Below are positions 1 to 11,484 of a stretch of DNA of 64,000 nt, piece after piece (within the stretch, counting starts at the first letter, position 1; the number at the start of each line of letters is the position of its first letter). The position numbers and the translations under genes are program-made. The DNA is from Amaurobius ferox (taxonomy: Eukaryota; Arthropoda; Arachnida; Araneae; Amaurobiidae), in the NCBI GenBank assembly GCA_951213105.1, contig OX578134.1, forward strand, positions 143,570,152 through 143,634,151, in the 5' to 3' direction. The notes beneath the pieces were generated by a model. The model was not told the origin of the DNA and ran no database searches. It saw only the letters and a list, made by a program, of their open reading frames with translations.

Positions 1-1375
1 GATGCTTAACTTGTCACTGGATTTGAAAAACTAGATTATTAACAAATAAATAACTAATTAAAGATTTCAATACATGACCTTACACATATATGTCACGGTT
101 GAATTTAGAAACAAAGTTTGCTAATATAATTGTCGCATAACTTTTTATATATTTTTCTTCAAACGATGAAATGATGCATATGAAGATAAATCTCGTACCA
201 GTATTCTAAACTGAAAACTATTTTTTTCAAAGATGGAGAATAACATTGAGACATCTTATGAGATTATTGTGTCTAAATTAGCAATAATCCATCCGATTAA
301 AAATAAAAATAATTTCTTAAAATCCCTCCTTCGGTGATATAATTTCTTAGGTTCCACATGCATTTTTGTCACGAGAATTATTTTGATATTTTGAATCTTT
401 AACAACCAAACATATCTACACACTATAAAATGTATAGAAAAATGTGAACATACTTTGAACGGGATATTTTTAATCAAAGTTCAGGGACTTTTCTCAAAAT
501 ATCTGTTAACATTTTGATTTTTTGAACATCTAACGGTTTTCTATACAAATACCTCTTACAAATATTACAAATATTTTTAAATTATTATTAATCAATATTT
601 TTATTTTCGATGCAAAATATCCCAGGAAATTATAACTGTTATGCCTTTCTATTTTTGTAAAATATTATAACATATTATACGAATATATTTATTTAATTTT
701 ATGCATTTTCAATGTTTTTATTATTCACTTGGAATTTAAAACATTACACTATAGGAAAACTATCCGGCAAAATGTAAAACTTAGAAAGAATGCAAAAAAT
801 ATTGTTTGATTTCAAAAACAAACATGATATCGAGAAAAATATTGACTTCGTAAATTTTCTTTAGAGACAAATACGATTTCTATTTTGCAGCCTATGAAAA
901 CAATATGTAAACGACTAATATATGAAATAAGATTTCTTATGCAGCAAAACGTTTGGAAAATCTCCAACTCACTAATTGGCTCAATTGAGTCAGAACAAGG
1001 CATGAATTTATTTTTCAAAGTATCTGATGCGGGACGGCAGCACATGACTTTCACTACTTTCTCAAATTCATTTCATCTTTCCCACAATGCATTAAATTGA
1101 ATTGAATTTAAGAACATAGGACCAATACTTATTTGGAATTATATCCAATCTGAAGTTTTAATGTATCTTCCTTTTCATTTCGCAATTTTATGCAGTTTGG
1201 ATTCACAATTCCGGAAAATGGAAATATCTTGAGAACAGTTCATCCAAGAGTAATGGAGTGTATATTGTTAATTTCGTCGTCAATGACGTCAATCGTAAAA
1301 TTATGAATCAAATAAGCATTTAACTGGTACATTTAAGCATATTTAGTATTTTATCTTCGATTTTGTCAATATTTA
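1..1375. other. A+T-rich sequence, no recognisable feature
   Basis: No frame stays open beyond about 80 codons on either strand, and I recognise no repeat family, RNA gene or protein motif. It could be intergenic or intronic. Confidence 0.6.
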
Positions 1376-1800
1376 GCACGCTGGTGCCGCCTGCTACGCA
1401 GTCGTAATACGCCCGACGAGGACCATCCGTTGTTAACCGGCTCATACCAACTCCTTGACCTCTCGTTTAGTGAGTCCATTCAACGGGCCCCCTGCAATTC
1501 AGCTCCCTATTCGCTTTCGCTGATTAATTGCCAGCGCTCGTTGCAAGCGTAATACATCCGTTGGGGCATCGTCTCATCGTTAGCTGACGCTCACCTTCTC
1601 CTATCACCTGCTTTCTGTGCTATGTGACCAAGCTCGGACCCCAGACCCCCAGGTTTCTATGCTCGCCAACCCCGTAACTCGTTTGATGAGTCGGAAGGCT
1701 TCGTCGTTCTACTCCCTGGCGTTCGCCCGGCCACACATCTTGCTACCATAAGCCTTCGGGTTGGTCGTGTGGTCTGGGTTTTCAACTCCCTGGCGTTCGC
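1376..1800 (+). repeat. G+C-rich island with degenerate 75-bp tail-module repeats
   Basis: This 425-bp stretch is clearly richer in G+C and CpG than the surrounding DNA. The string actccctggcgttcgc occurs at 1711-1726 and again at 1785-1800, a period of 74. The order of motifs in each unit (GGCC, then TTGCT, then GATGAGTCGGA, then GGTCTGGG, then TTCAAC) parallels the 75-bp units at 47394-47543 and the tail of the SINEs at 57.5 and 62.2 kb. I read it as a decayed array of that module, possibly part of a larger mobile element. Alternatives are a CpG-rich promoter or an exon, but no open frame supports either. Confidence 0.4.
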
Positions 1801-2379
1801 AGATCTTTCACCGCGAAATCTTTTGTACTGCTTGCTATTACAAAGGATTGCTTACTGTACTACGAACAAACAACAAAATCTTATAACTGCACGTTTTGAA
1901 GTTTGTTTTTACAGTGACAACATATCGTGTTACGTTTTTAGTAAAGAGAGAGGTACAACAAATGCACATTTAATTGTTGTACATTATAACACTTTAATCG
2001 TAATGTTCATGATACCAATATTTGCGAAACGCTCTGTTTGTTTGCAAAAATAAGCAGTAAGGCGTCTTATTACAGCATTCCACATTGTCCCAAGTGCACT
2101 AACTAACTGTGTAGTCATGTGTATAAAAAAGTAACTATTCTTTTAATGATTTTAGTGTTTTAATAGCCCAGTGCTTAGCCATCTTTGGGACGTTTCTGCC
2201 AGCAACCAATCACAGAGAAGTTGGAAATCGGCTCGTCTAATAAAAACTACAGAGCAGACGAAAAATTTTCACTTCTGAAGTGCATAAAAATTAATAATTC
2301 CTTAACTAAATAGAGTTAAGAAAAAAGATCCCCGTCTTGCAAAAATTTTATTATGTAGGTACATACATACAAAAATTCG
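1801..2379. other. A+T-rich sequence, no recognisable feature
   Basis: The frame at 1769-2053 (+) starts inside the G+C-rich island and runs into low-complexity A+T-rich sequence. Its translation shows no recognisable motif. Nothing else stands out. Confidence 0.5.
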
Positions 2380-2446
2380 AGGACTTGTTATTGCTGGTCA
2401 GTTTAGGATCCGAACTCACAACTCACATACTCTTTCTTTGATTTTG
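2380..2446 (-). repeat. Relic of a tRNA-derived SINE (second family)
   Basis: On the minus strand the sequence reads GAGTTCGGATCC followed by taaactgaccagc. The first part resembles the RNA polymerase III B box (GGTTCGANTCC), here at 2406-2416. The bases after it match the minus strand of 13218-13247, where a longer tRNA-like head survives. Only about 65 bp are recognisable, so this is a fragment. Confidence 0.4.
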
Positions 2447-4583
2447 ACATTAAATATCTCCTAAACTAAACTCTAAATTGAAAAACGGTTTATTTCAGTA
2501 TGTTCACCAACTATTTCTCTATAAATATATTAAATTTCATATTTGTGTATGCTATAATTTTTGGACGTGAAATTTGACAAACAGCGGCGGCGGCAACTTT
2601 TTTTAATATAGATAAAAATTAAATATACTACCTTCATTACATAGGAAATATACATTATTAAAGAATAAAATATAAACCGTTTCACAAAATCACGTAATTA
2701 CCATCCAATTAGTGTTTTTCTACAACTTAAGTCAGTCCACAAGGTAAACATATTAGAGCATAGCATTTTAAAATAAGTCACAATCTGGTATTTAAGATTT
2801 AAATAATATATATATATTTCATTAGCCAATAAATAACATAGAAATGTTTAGATAACGTGGATTTAACTTTAATCATTAATCTTTTGAATTTTAATAAGTA
2901 GCTATTTTTAAAATCGAATTACAGTGTGTTTTGTAATATTTTATAATGAGTTATATTTTCCAAAAGAGGTTAACCTTAACATTCCTAATAATTATCGATG
3001 CAGAAAGAAAAACATGCATTTATAAAACTTCGAAACTATAAGTCACTTAGTTTTTAAAAAGTGCTTTTCTTTATACCCCAGAGTCCAATTAGAACATATT
3101 TTAAAAGAATTGATATACTTTGTGACTTTTGGAATTCACTACATTTGAATTTCTTTTAAAAATATTGTATTTAAACTAAGCTGCTTAGGGAAATAATGTA
3201 TACGCAAACTGTTTTAAGTATATTATTCACAAAATATAATGAAACATATAAAATGATGCTTTTGTTAATACGTATTAAAACTAAAATTAGTTGCACAGTT
3301 TTCAGTCTATGTTGAATTATGGCGTTCATAAATGAAATGTATAATTTAATTTTGTATGTGCATGCAAATCACGATAAGTAATAAATTTTATTATATTCTA
3401 ATTTTATTCTACATGGTCAGTATATCTTCACATGCTAATTTTTAATGACTCAGATGACGTCTGTATGATAATTTAGTTCAACCTACGTACATATCACAAT
3501 GTCTGGTGTGGCATGAATGAAGGCTGTTGCCGTGGTACGTTTTTGAGCTTATTGATAGGTTTCACGTTTCACTTGTAGGCAGTGTATTTAAAGTCCCCGA
3601 TATTACAAGGTTAATATCATTACAACAATCTGGTAATTCCAAACGCCCGGAAAATGACTATCCAAACAACTGAAAACATATAAATACCAATGTGGGAGGA
3701 GCACAGTCTTAACAGAAAATATCTGGAGTATCCATAAGTTGTGAATGAAAAGAAAAATGGTAACATGTCCAAATTTGTTCATTTATTCAATATTCTGAAG
3801 TTGCTTCTGGTTTCAGCTCTCTTTTATGAAACTAGGTAGCGCCACCCAGATTGTGTTTAAAATTTTGGGATAACATCAGGCAGATAATATCTTATTTGGC
3901 TTAATGCTTTTTGACTTTTTCTCATTAAAGAGGGAAATCCAGGCAATTTAGAAATTATTATCTGCTTTCATCTTTTTATTTTTTCAGCAATTTGCGTTGT
4001 GATTTCTTTACTTCCCTAATTCATTCTCATAAAATACAGGGAATTTAACCTTCACCAGGTACTTGTTATAAACAGCCATTTCGTGAACAGTTACATTAGT
4101 ATATATTTGTTGATGGTCTGATACAATAAAAGATGGTTACCAAATCAACTGATGCTGATTACTATACTGAAAGAATTTTTCCACTCTATATAACATCACC
4201 TATCTTCAGGGAATGTCAATAAGATATTTCTCATTTTGGTTCAATATGGGAAGTATAGTACGCCATTCTTATTTCCTTATTTAATAAAGTCTCCACCCAA
4301 ATCTTTTTCTTATTCTTCACCAAATAAGTACAGTGCCAAATCATAAATTCGTTTTACGAAGACAATTTGAAAGTTAATCGTAATTATCCTCGAAAGGCAT
4401 GAGTCCAAAAGCTTGTTGAACCTATTTCTTATTAGAATAATGTGCCTTGTCAAATATTTACGCATATGCAATAAAGAAGAACCCGGAATTAAGTGCATAT
4501 CACGTAAATTAATTGTAACATAATTTACTTCAGATGAAATCCTAAAAAAAATATTCAAAAAGTTCCCGAACTTTCAGAGAAAA
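2447..4583. other. A+T-rich sequence, no recognisable feature
   Basis: About 2.1 kb with short, motif-free frames only. The minus-strand frame at 4310-4558 has 82 codons and no recognisable domain. I cannot assign any function here. Confidence 0.5.
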
Positions 4584-4890
4584 TCAGGAAATAATATTTG
4601 CAAAAGTAACGTGAAAGCTGTCACACCATAAATCTTTATGCCCTGCAGTACTTATTATCCCACAAGGAATGTCAGAGGGGTGGCCCCGCAATATGACATA
4701 TTGGAATACAAGGACACATAATTATTACTCTCAGGAGGGCTCTTACGTCATATAGAACTGTCATCTTCCATCTTTAGCTGGTTTAATATTGGTACTTGCG
4801 AAATCCATTAATTCTAACTAGATAGTGGATTTGTTTTGCACCTTGGTCGAGGTACTCGTATTATCAGTTTCCAGTTATGACAGATTAATG
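4584..4890 (+). repeat. Dispersed repeat L, copy 1
   Basis: This stretch resembles 7030-7335 in the same orientation, offset by about 2.45 kb. Shared landmarks include gacatattggaatacaagg followed by acataattatta, and ggtttaatat followed by ggtacttg. The copies are well diverged, so the duplication is old. No coding potential is visible. Confidence 0.65.
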
Positions 4891-5896
4891 GAGAGTGGGT
4901 TGTTGAAAAAGTGAAAGTTCAGTATTCTTTCCATATTTAATTTTCCCAGCAAATAATAAAAGAAAAACTGTAATTGTCAAGTCTTACACGCACGGTTATA
5001 CATATAAAAGGTTTAAAGGGAGTCTTATCTATTGAAATCTACTTTTTATTAATTTTACAAGTTTTTAAATATATCTAACATGCATTAATTGCGATAAACA
5101 CTTTGTACTAGTAAAAATAAAAACAACTAAATTTAGTGCATTTGTGCGATCAAGGAGTTTGAAGTGTTAAATATAAAAAATTACAAAAATGGGACTGTTT
5201 GCCAGAAACTTCTGCTGGAGACAAGGGTATTTTTTATATGTGGTGTCGATCCATTGACGATAATGATATTCGATACATATTTCTAATGAGTAAGACTATT
5301 TATAAAATGTATCTTCATAAGTAGATGGTATATGACAGAAAATAAACATTATCTAATATGTTTCAACATAACGTGCGAATAACTCTACTTTCACAAATTT
5401 TTAAGCAAACAAAATCTGAATCTGCAATGGAAACTAACCCTAAATTTGAAAACATCCTTATGGGCTGCTTCTGTGAAAATGAATTTTGTTGTTGCAGTGT
5501 AGGGCAGCCAAAGTTTGTTCTTTAGGGAATTTGAAGCCGCCTGCATGCAGGACTGAATTTTTCTATCTTCGTGGAGATTCTATAAAGTGTGGCACATGGG
5601 ACGTTTTTGTGTTGCTGAGTATAGCCTATTTCGTGCTGCCGAACAAATCAAAATCACGAAACTAGTTAATAGATGCTGTTATTTGCAATGAAGGAGGATG
5701 CAAAACATGTTTAGCAGAATATATTTCGATAGAGATAAATTCGTAAAATGATTGTTTTGAAAAAGTGAAAGCTATCTGTATAGAATCCAGGCTGTCGTCT
5801 TTAACAATTGATGAAGAATATAGCCATCGATGATTAATTGAGAATATCCTTATACACAGTTAGAGAGTAACACCCATAGACAATTAATCAGTTTTT
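4891..5896. other. A+T-rich sequence between repeats
   Basis: No convincing frame, RNA or repeat structure was seen in this 1-kb stretch. Confidence 0.5.
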
Positions 5897-6026
5897 ACTT
5901 TCCCTGCAATACATGGTAATGTATAGGGAAAGTATTGGAATCATGCCGAAAATCGCAACTCGAGTTTTCGACGGATCTACACGTTTCGAGACCTCGAGAA
6001 TATGAAAAAACCATTTTTAGCGTGAC

Positions 6027-6117
6027 GTCTGTGTGTGTGTCTGTGTGTCTGTCTGTGTGTCTGTCTGTCTGTGTGTATGCGCGTCTGTCTGTCTGTGTGT
6101 CTGTCTGTCTGTCTGTG
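6027..6117 (+). repeat. GTCT/GT microsatellite inside family H
   Basis: An irregular run of GTGT and GTCT tetramers lies within the H element. The copy at 49.2 kb keeps only a short gtgtgtgtgtc run, and copies on the other strand have short CA/CAGA runs, so the tract length varies between copies. Confidence 0.9.
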
Positions 6118-6124
6118 CAGATTT

Positions 6125-6422
6125 TGTATCCACTCTAACTAAAAAATTAATGGACCGAATTTCACAAAATTTGGTAATTAAGTTACTTGTGAGCAAATCT
6201 GGTGCTGATTAATTTTGGGTATGATTCGGGATAAAAGAACCCGCCTTCTTTTGCGAAATGGCCCGCAAAAGCTTGTATCCACTCTAACTGAAAAACTAAT
6301 GGACCGAATTTCACAAAATTCGGTAGATGAGTCACTTATGGGTTATTCTGGTGCTGATTAGATTTTGGTACCATTCGGAAAAAAGGACATGCCTTTTTTT
6401 GCGAAATGGCCCGCAAAAATCG
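6125..6422 (+). repeat. Two-copy 149-bp tandem repeat inside family H
   Basis: tgtatccactctaact begins at 6125 and again at 6274. Each unit continues through an accgaatttcacaaaatt block, a ctggtgctgatta block and a ttttgcgaaatggcccgcaa block. The H elements at 45.8-46.6 and 59.8-60.5 kb also hold about two copies. Confidence 0.85.
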
Positions 6423-6708
6423 CCCAAATCTAAACTAAAGAACTGGGTATACTCAAATATATCCATTAAATGCTGATTTAATACGTAATTTTTGACGACG
6501 AAAAGAATAAGACCAACCCCATTACACTAGGACTAGCCGTTCTCGAGATATTTTAGTTTTTCGTACTTTCCCTACGCCGCTTTTATAAGCCCGGTTACCG
6601 AATGAGAACGAAAATTGAATTAAAAGTGAAATAAATTTAATTAAAACAAAGAGAACGTTAATATAAGTCTGCAGGGAAAGTCATGTGCTGCCCACATCAG
6701 ATTTTTAT

Positions 6709-7029
6709 TAAAATGTTTATATAATTTAATTCGACATTTCTTTTCTCAGTCTCATTTATGCCATTTTTGGTCTTAGCATTCGCAGTCTTCCGTATAAGCA
6801 GTTTCTTTTTTTACCAAAATCTGAATTAGTTAAGAACAAAAAGTTAAAAATAATAATATTTACTGTCGAGAAGCTACATTGTTATTACAGTTTTATCGTC
6901 TCAACAATATTTATTAGTTCAGATAATAAATATAAATTTAAAATAAAGAACACAGTGACTGGATTCATTTTAAACATATTTCACGAGGAGTATAATTATT
7001 TAGTATATTCTCGAATCTTAAATCAAGCC
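6709..7029. other. A+T-rich spacer, no recognisable feature
   Basis: Nothing is recognisable in this 320-bp stretch. Confidence 0.5.
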
Positions 7030-7335
7030 AGAAAATAATATTTACGAAAGTAAAGGGAACTATATCACACTATAAATATTTCTACCCTGCAATACTTATT
7101 ATCACCAGGAGGAATGTTAAAGGGTCGGTCCCGCAGTGACATATTGGAATACAAGGAGACATAATTATTACACTGGGTGCTCTTTCACCTTATGGAACAG
7201 TAATATCATATATCTGGCAGGTTTAATATCGGTACTTGTGGTATCGATTATTTTTAACTGGATAATACATATGGTTTCCATGATATAGGTATGCTCATTA
7301 TCGCTTTTCAGTAATGAAACATTTATTGAATGACG
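7030..7335 (+). repeat. Dispersed repeat L, copy 2
   Basis: This is the partner of 4584-4890, in the same orientation. The 65-codon minus-strand frame through here is interrupted in copy 1, so the shared sequence is unlikely to be coding. Confidence 0.65.
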
Positions 7336-7471
7336 TGAATCTGGCGCATATCTGTTCCACGACATTATAGTGAGACTTGTTCCGATTTATATCATCTCTG
7401 GATTATTGAAAAATAAATGAAGTATGGCTCAACTCGACTTTTTCATACCAGAATCCATTGTTTTTCTTTTG

Positions 7472-7515
7472 TTTTTGATGACAATTGATGACAATTTTGA
7501 TGACAATTGTTGATT
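7472..7515 (+). repeat. Short tgatgacaatt minisatellite
   Basis: The string gatgacaatt occurs three times, with slightly different spacing, within about 45 bp. Confidence 0.7.
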
Positions 7516-7659
7516 ACAATTATAAAGTGTTACACTTCGCTTTACAGAGATTGCAAAAATCTTTCGATTGATGATTGTGAGACCAGAAATAGATCTCACA
7601 CTTTGATGAGACAAGTTTATATGTGTATTTTATTATGTACATACTGCAAACAGTACTGC

Positions 7660-8262
7660 AAGTCTGGATGGCGCCAAGTTTTACAACACGTGAACGCCGA
7701 AGGTCACAAAATCATAAATTTAGGGGCGCCAAGACAAGGGGTCCGAGCGGGCCCTTACGAGGATGTGAACCATGCCATTGGATAAAGATTATCCAATGGA
7801 AAAGGGTGCTTGTTGCGTCACTCTCAATGCTACAAATGAAAGCAAGGGGGAAATGACAGCCCGAGAAAAGAACCACAACCTGTTACCTAACAAGAACACA
7901 AGTCGAGACTTGGGAAAATACTCGGGTGACAGTATGATATTAGATGGTGAATTAGATGGAGACTTTATTATGACTTGTGCAGATACTAGAGATGACTTAG
8001 TAATTACAATAATAACGACGACTTGGTGAGAATGGGGTTAACAGATTAAGGGAATGCAATGCGGGTGTGCGCGCCATGAGTACAAAGTTATCCTCGATAT
8101 TACGAGTCGGTAAAAGAATACTTTGAGTTATTTCGGTGATATGATTGGCGAAAGACGTGCCGGTGACAAAGCCCAAGATAGACTTGAAGGTATGTGCCCA
8201 TTGAAAAATCAGGTCTAATACATATTTTTAGGCGAGTTTACCGGTCTCACATGATCCCTCCG
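7660..8262 (+). other. Weakly coding-like patch, unrecognised
   Basis: The base composition is more balanced than in the neighbours. Three overlapping plus-strand frames lie at 7507-7785, 7623-7856 and 7772-8029; the last is 85 codons, begins with ATG and is charged and polar (KDYPMEK, DGELDGDF). I do not recognise the protein. A mini-intron-like pair occurs: gaaggtatgt near 8185-8195 and tttttag near 8226-8232, which would remove about 45 bp. The string tggcgcc at 7668-7674 resembles the start of a retroviral-type primer-binding site, so this might be the front of a decayed LTR retroelement. The neighbouring sequence does not confirm it. Other possibilities are an exon or chance. Confidence 0.2.
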
Positions 8263-8859
8263 CCCAAATAATTAATAATATGATAAATTACTGTAATTGA
8301 GTATTTAAGCATGTTAGGTGTTAATAAATGTTTTCTGTTAAAGTTAAAATGGTGTAATCCTTTTGGTAACTTAATAATTAATAATCATTTTACAGCACTC
8401 ACGCAAAGGTAAAATAATTGGAGGGTTTTATACAGCGGTACAATAATGCAATGTACAATTTAATAATAAATCCACTATGTACGAATTTACGGCCATACTA
8501 AGATATTTTATGTTAATGATAATAGATCGAAAAGTTCAACTTAAAGTTTTATATTAAAATGTGTGCCACAATAACATACTTGACGATGTACCCCGTGGGA
8601 AATTTGCCATCCTAGGGGGACTAATGACGTCAGGAACAATAACAATTGTACCCCGTCTGTCTTTCACAAGAATGCCATGACTGAAACTATTAGGTCTCTT
8701 GTACATGCAGTCATAAATGTACCCTTTTATGCATCTTTATGTCCAATTCCATCCTATGTCGCCGTGTTAAAAAAAGTGTTAGCTTGAATTAAAAAAAAAC
8801 TATATCTTGTTCTACATTTTTTTATATCAAAGTAGGATATAAATTTTTGTTGAAATCTA
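8263..8859. other. A+T-rich sequence, no recognisable feature
   Basis: It includes an aataaa at 8321-8326 that could serve as a polyadenylation signal if the preceding patch is transcribed. Otherwise nothing is recognisable. Confidence 0.4.
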
Positions 8860-9098
8860 TTAACCTTTTGCTTACGGGTAAGACAGCGTTCATCCCAAAT
8901 GAAGAACCTCTAAAAAATACAGGTATTTGACATACCCTATCCCAAATATTTCGATCCCTTACAAACATTGGCGTCCATGGACGCCAATGTCTGTAAAGGG
9001 GGATCAGACTGTTTCGGATAGGGTATGTCAAATACCTGCCTTTTTGAGAGGTTCTTCATGTGGGATGGCCGTTGTCCCATCCGTAAGCAAACGGTTAA
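8860..9098. mobile_element. Foldback MITE with TTAA ends, piggyBac-like
   Basis: TTAA at 8860-8863 and at 9095-9098 flanks 231 bp that is one imperfect palindrome centred at 8977/8978 (ggcgtccatggacgcc). Inside each TTAA the ends begin CCTTTTGCTTACGG (left) and CCGTTTGCTTACGG (right, reverse complement). TTAA duplication and ends starting with CC are hallmarks of the piggyBac superfamily. The element has no transposase; the short frames over it are mirror translations of the two arms. The arms mismatch at scattered places, so it is not freshly made. Confidence 0.75.
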
Positions 9099-10711
9099 TA
9101 TGCGTAACATCTATAGTGTACATAAGAATCGTGTACAGACGGACATCACTCCAAAACAGTCGAAACGTATCCAGGAGGTCTTAAAACATATATTGGCATC
9201 AAAATCTTGAATTCGAAAATTTTTGTGAAAACAATACTTTTTCTGTACTATATTACATACTATGAGAAAATAAAAATACCAAAATAGCATTTCAACATTC
9301 TCTTAATACTTGCTATGAATTGATGTTATATTCAATTAAGTTTTAATGGTATAACAACCTGTTTTAGTTCTGATAGTATATGTATTGTTCTTATTTTGTC
9401 ATAAAAAGTATGTTCTGTACTTAATGCCGTAATTATAAGCGAATGAAATTCAGAAAAAAGCAATACATTTTTAAATCAATTTGTTCTATTCCAAAATTTC
9501 TCCTGACTATAATGATACTATTCAACGTATGACGTTTCAAATTTTTAAAGTGTATTACAATCAAACAAACACTGATATAATCAGCTAGGTAAATATTTGA
9601 ACAATTGCTAAAATTAATATTGAGAAATGTAAACTTCGTCTTCTTTAACTCATTTCTGGGAGCAAATATTTGAATTTATGTTAATTAACAATGTCTTAAA
9701 TAAATATTCCAATTTCTATAGAATGCATTAATTTGAAATTTCTGCTAATTATTTTAAAAGCAAAATTATTCTTTTAAAATATTCGCATCCAGACATATTT
9801 ATCCAACCAGCATATTTATTTTTAATATAAAATCATTGAATTAATTTTGGAAACAAAAAGAAATATCCCTAATACTCAAAGTTATACCAAAAGTTTTCTT
9901 AAAAACATACGCAAAAAATTATGTTCCATCTTCCAAAGTGAATGCAAGTAGAAATAATTTGTTTGTTTAATCGTTGATAATTATAGAAAATGATAAACAT
10001 ATTAATGAAAATTTTTTTATGCATGCAGCAACAGTAAAAAGTATAAATTTAACTTTTTAATGTGAGACATCTTAGGACGTGGGGTAGAATAAGTATTGAG
10101 AGAATTGTAAAATCAGTTGAAACGGAAGGGAAAATATGTAACGGGGTGTAGGGAAGTGGCATCATACGTAACAGAAAGCCATTGTTGTAAATTGAAGCTG
10201 GTTCATATGACTCTAGCAAGGAATTAGGAGACATATGACCAATTTGAGGACTCTTGGTGAGTTTAAGAAACTTCTTGTATTTTGATGATTTCATAATAAT
10301 CTCAAGATCTACTTGCGTTTTCTTGAACTTTCCACAGAGGGTATATAACGTCGTCAATATTCAGTTGGGTTTTTGATGTGATATGAGTAAAAGTATCTGT
10401 AGACCACAATACAGAACCCACTATGTACTGTATCTTCCAGTTTCATATACCCTTTAAGCTGTAAGCAGAACAATTATGATAAAAAAGTGTAAAACAAAAT
10501 TATAGATAGAGCATGTTGATAACTTTCCCTTGATAGCTTGTACCATATCGTCAAACACAAGACATCAACCTTTTTTAATTAAAAGTATACGACAAATGTG
10601 ATATTTCCCTTGAATTTATAGTGAACATCAGTATTACTCATTATTTTTTTTACTATACAAGCCTCTGAAAGTAAATATATCGCATGAAGTTAAACTAAGC
10701 TTGTACTATTT

Positions 10712-10714
<3 letters not shown>
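9099..10714. other. A+T-rich sequence with one weak minus-strand frame
   Basis: Strongly A+T-rich. The only frame of note is on the minus strand at 10049-10357 (102 codons, described separately). Confidence 0.5.
10049..10357 (-). other. Unrecognised open frame, possibly exon or chance
   Basis: This 102-codon minus-strand frame opens at a TTG; its first ATG encodes the Met of IIMKSSKYKKF, about 20 codons in. The translation has mixed composition, with a lysine-rich N-terminal third and a hydrophobic C-terminal third (TILSILILPHVL). That is less skewed than most frames nearby. I recognise no domain, and no clear start or splice context is visible. It could be an exon remnant, but a chance open frame is as likely. 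Confidence 0.15.

Positions 10715-11484
<770 letters not shown>

Larger units (their letters stand above)
5897..6708 (+). mobile_element. Family H element, complete (Helentron/HINE-like candidate)
   Basis: The left edge is actttccctgca (5897-5908), and its exact reverse complement tgcagggaaagt lies at 6670-6681, so there is a 12-bp perfect inverted pair. The left end also forms a hairpin: actttccct (5897-5905) pairs with agggaaagt (5925-5933). Next come a conserved block containing gatctacacgtttcgag, a GTCT/GT microsatellite, two 149-bp tandem units, and a conserved right tail reading cacatcagattttt. Read on the minus strand, this is a TC start, a subterminal inverted repeat, tandem repeats, a microsatellite and a terminal hairpin, the layout described for non-autonomous Helentrons such as Drosophila DINE-1. 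It encodes no protein. The class assignment is inference; repetition across the window is seen directly. Confidence 0.6.

Noticed and set aside
5935..6138. 67-codon frame rich in Val, Cys, Leu and Ser
   Set aside because: It is a translation of the GTCT/GT microsatellite and flanking family-H sequence.
8822..9210. Two similar frames on opposite strands
   Set aside because: They mirror each other because the foldback MITE is a palindrome.
10049..10357. Host gene exon
   Set aside because: It is listed only as a low-confidence frame: no ATG at the opening codon, no convincing splice sites and no recognised domain.
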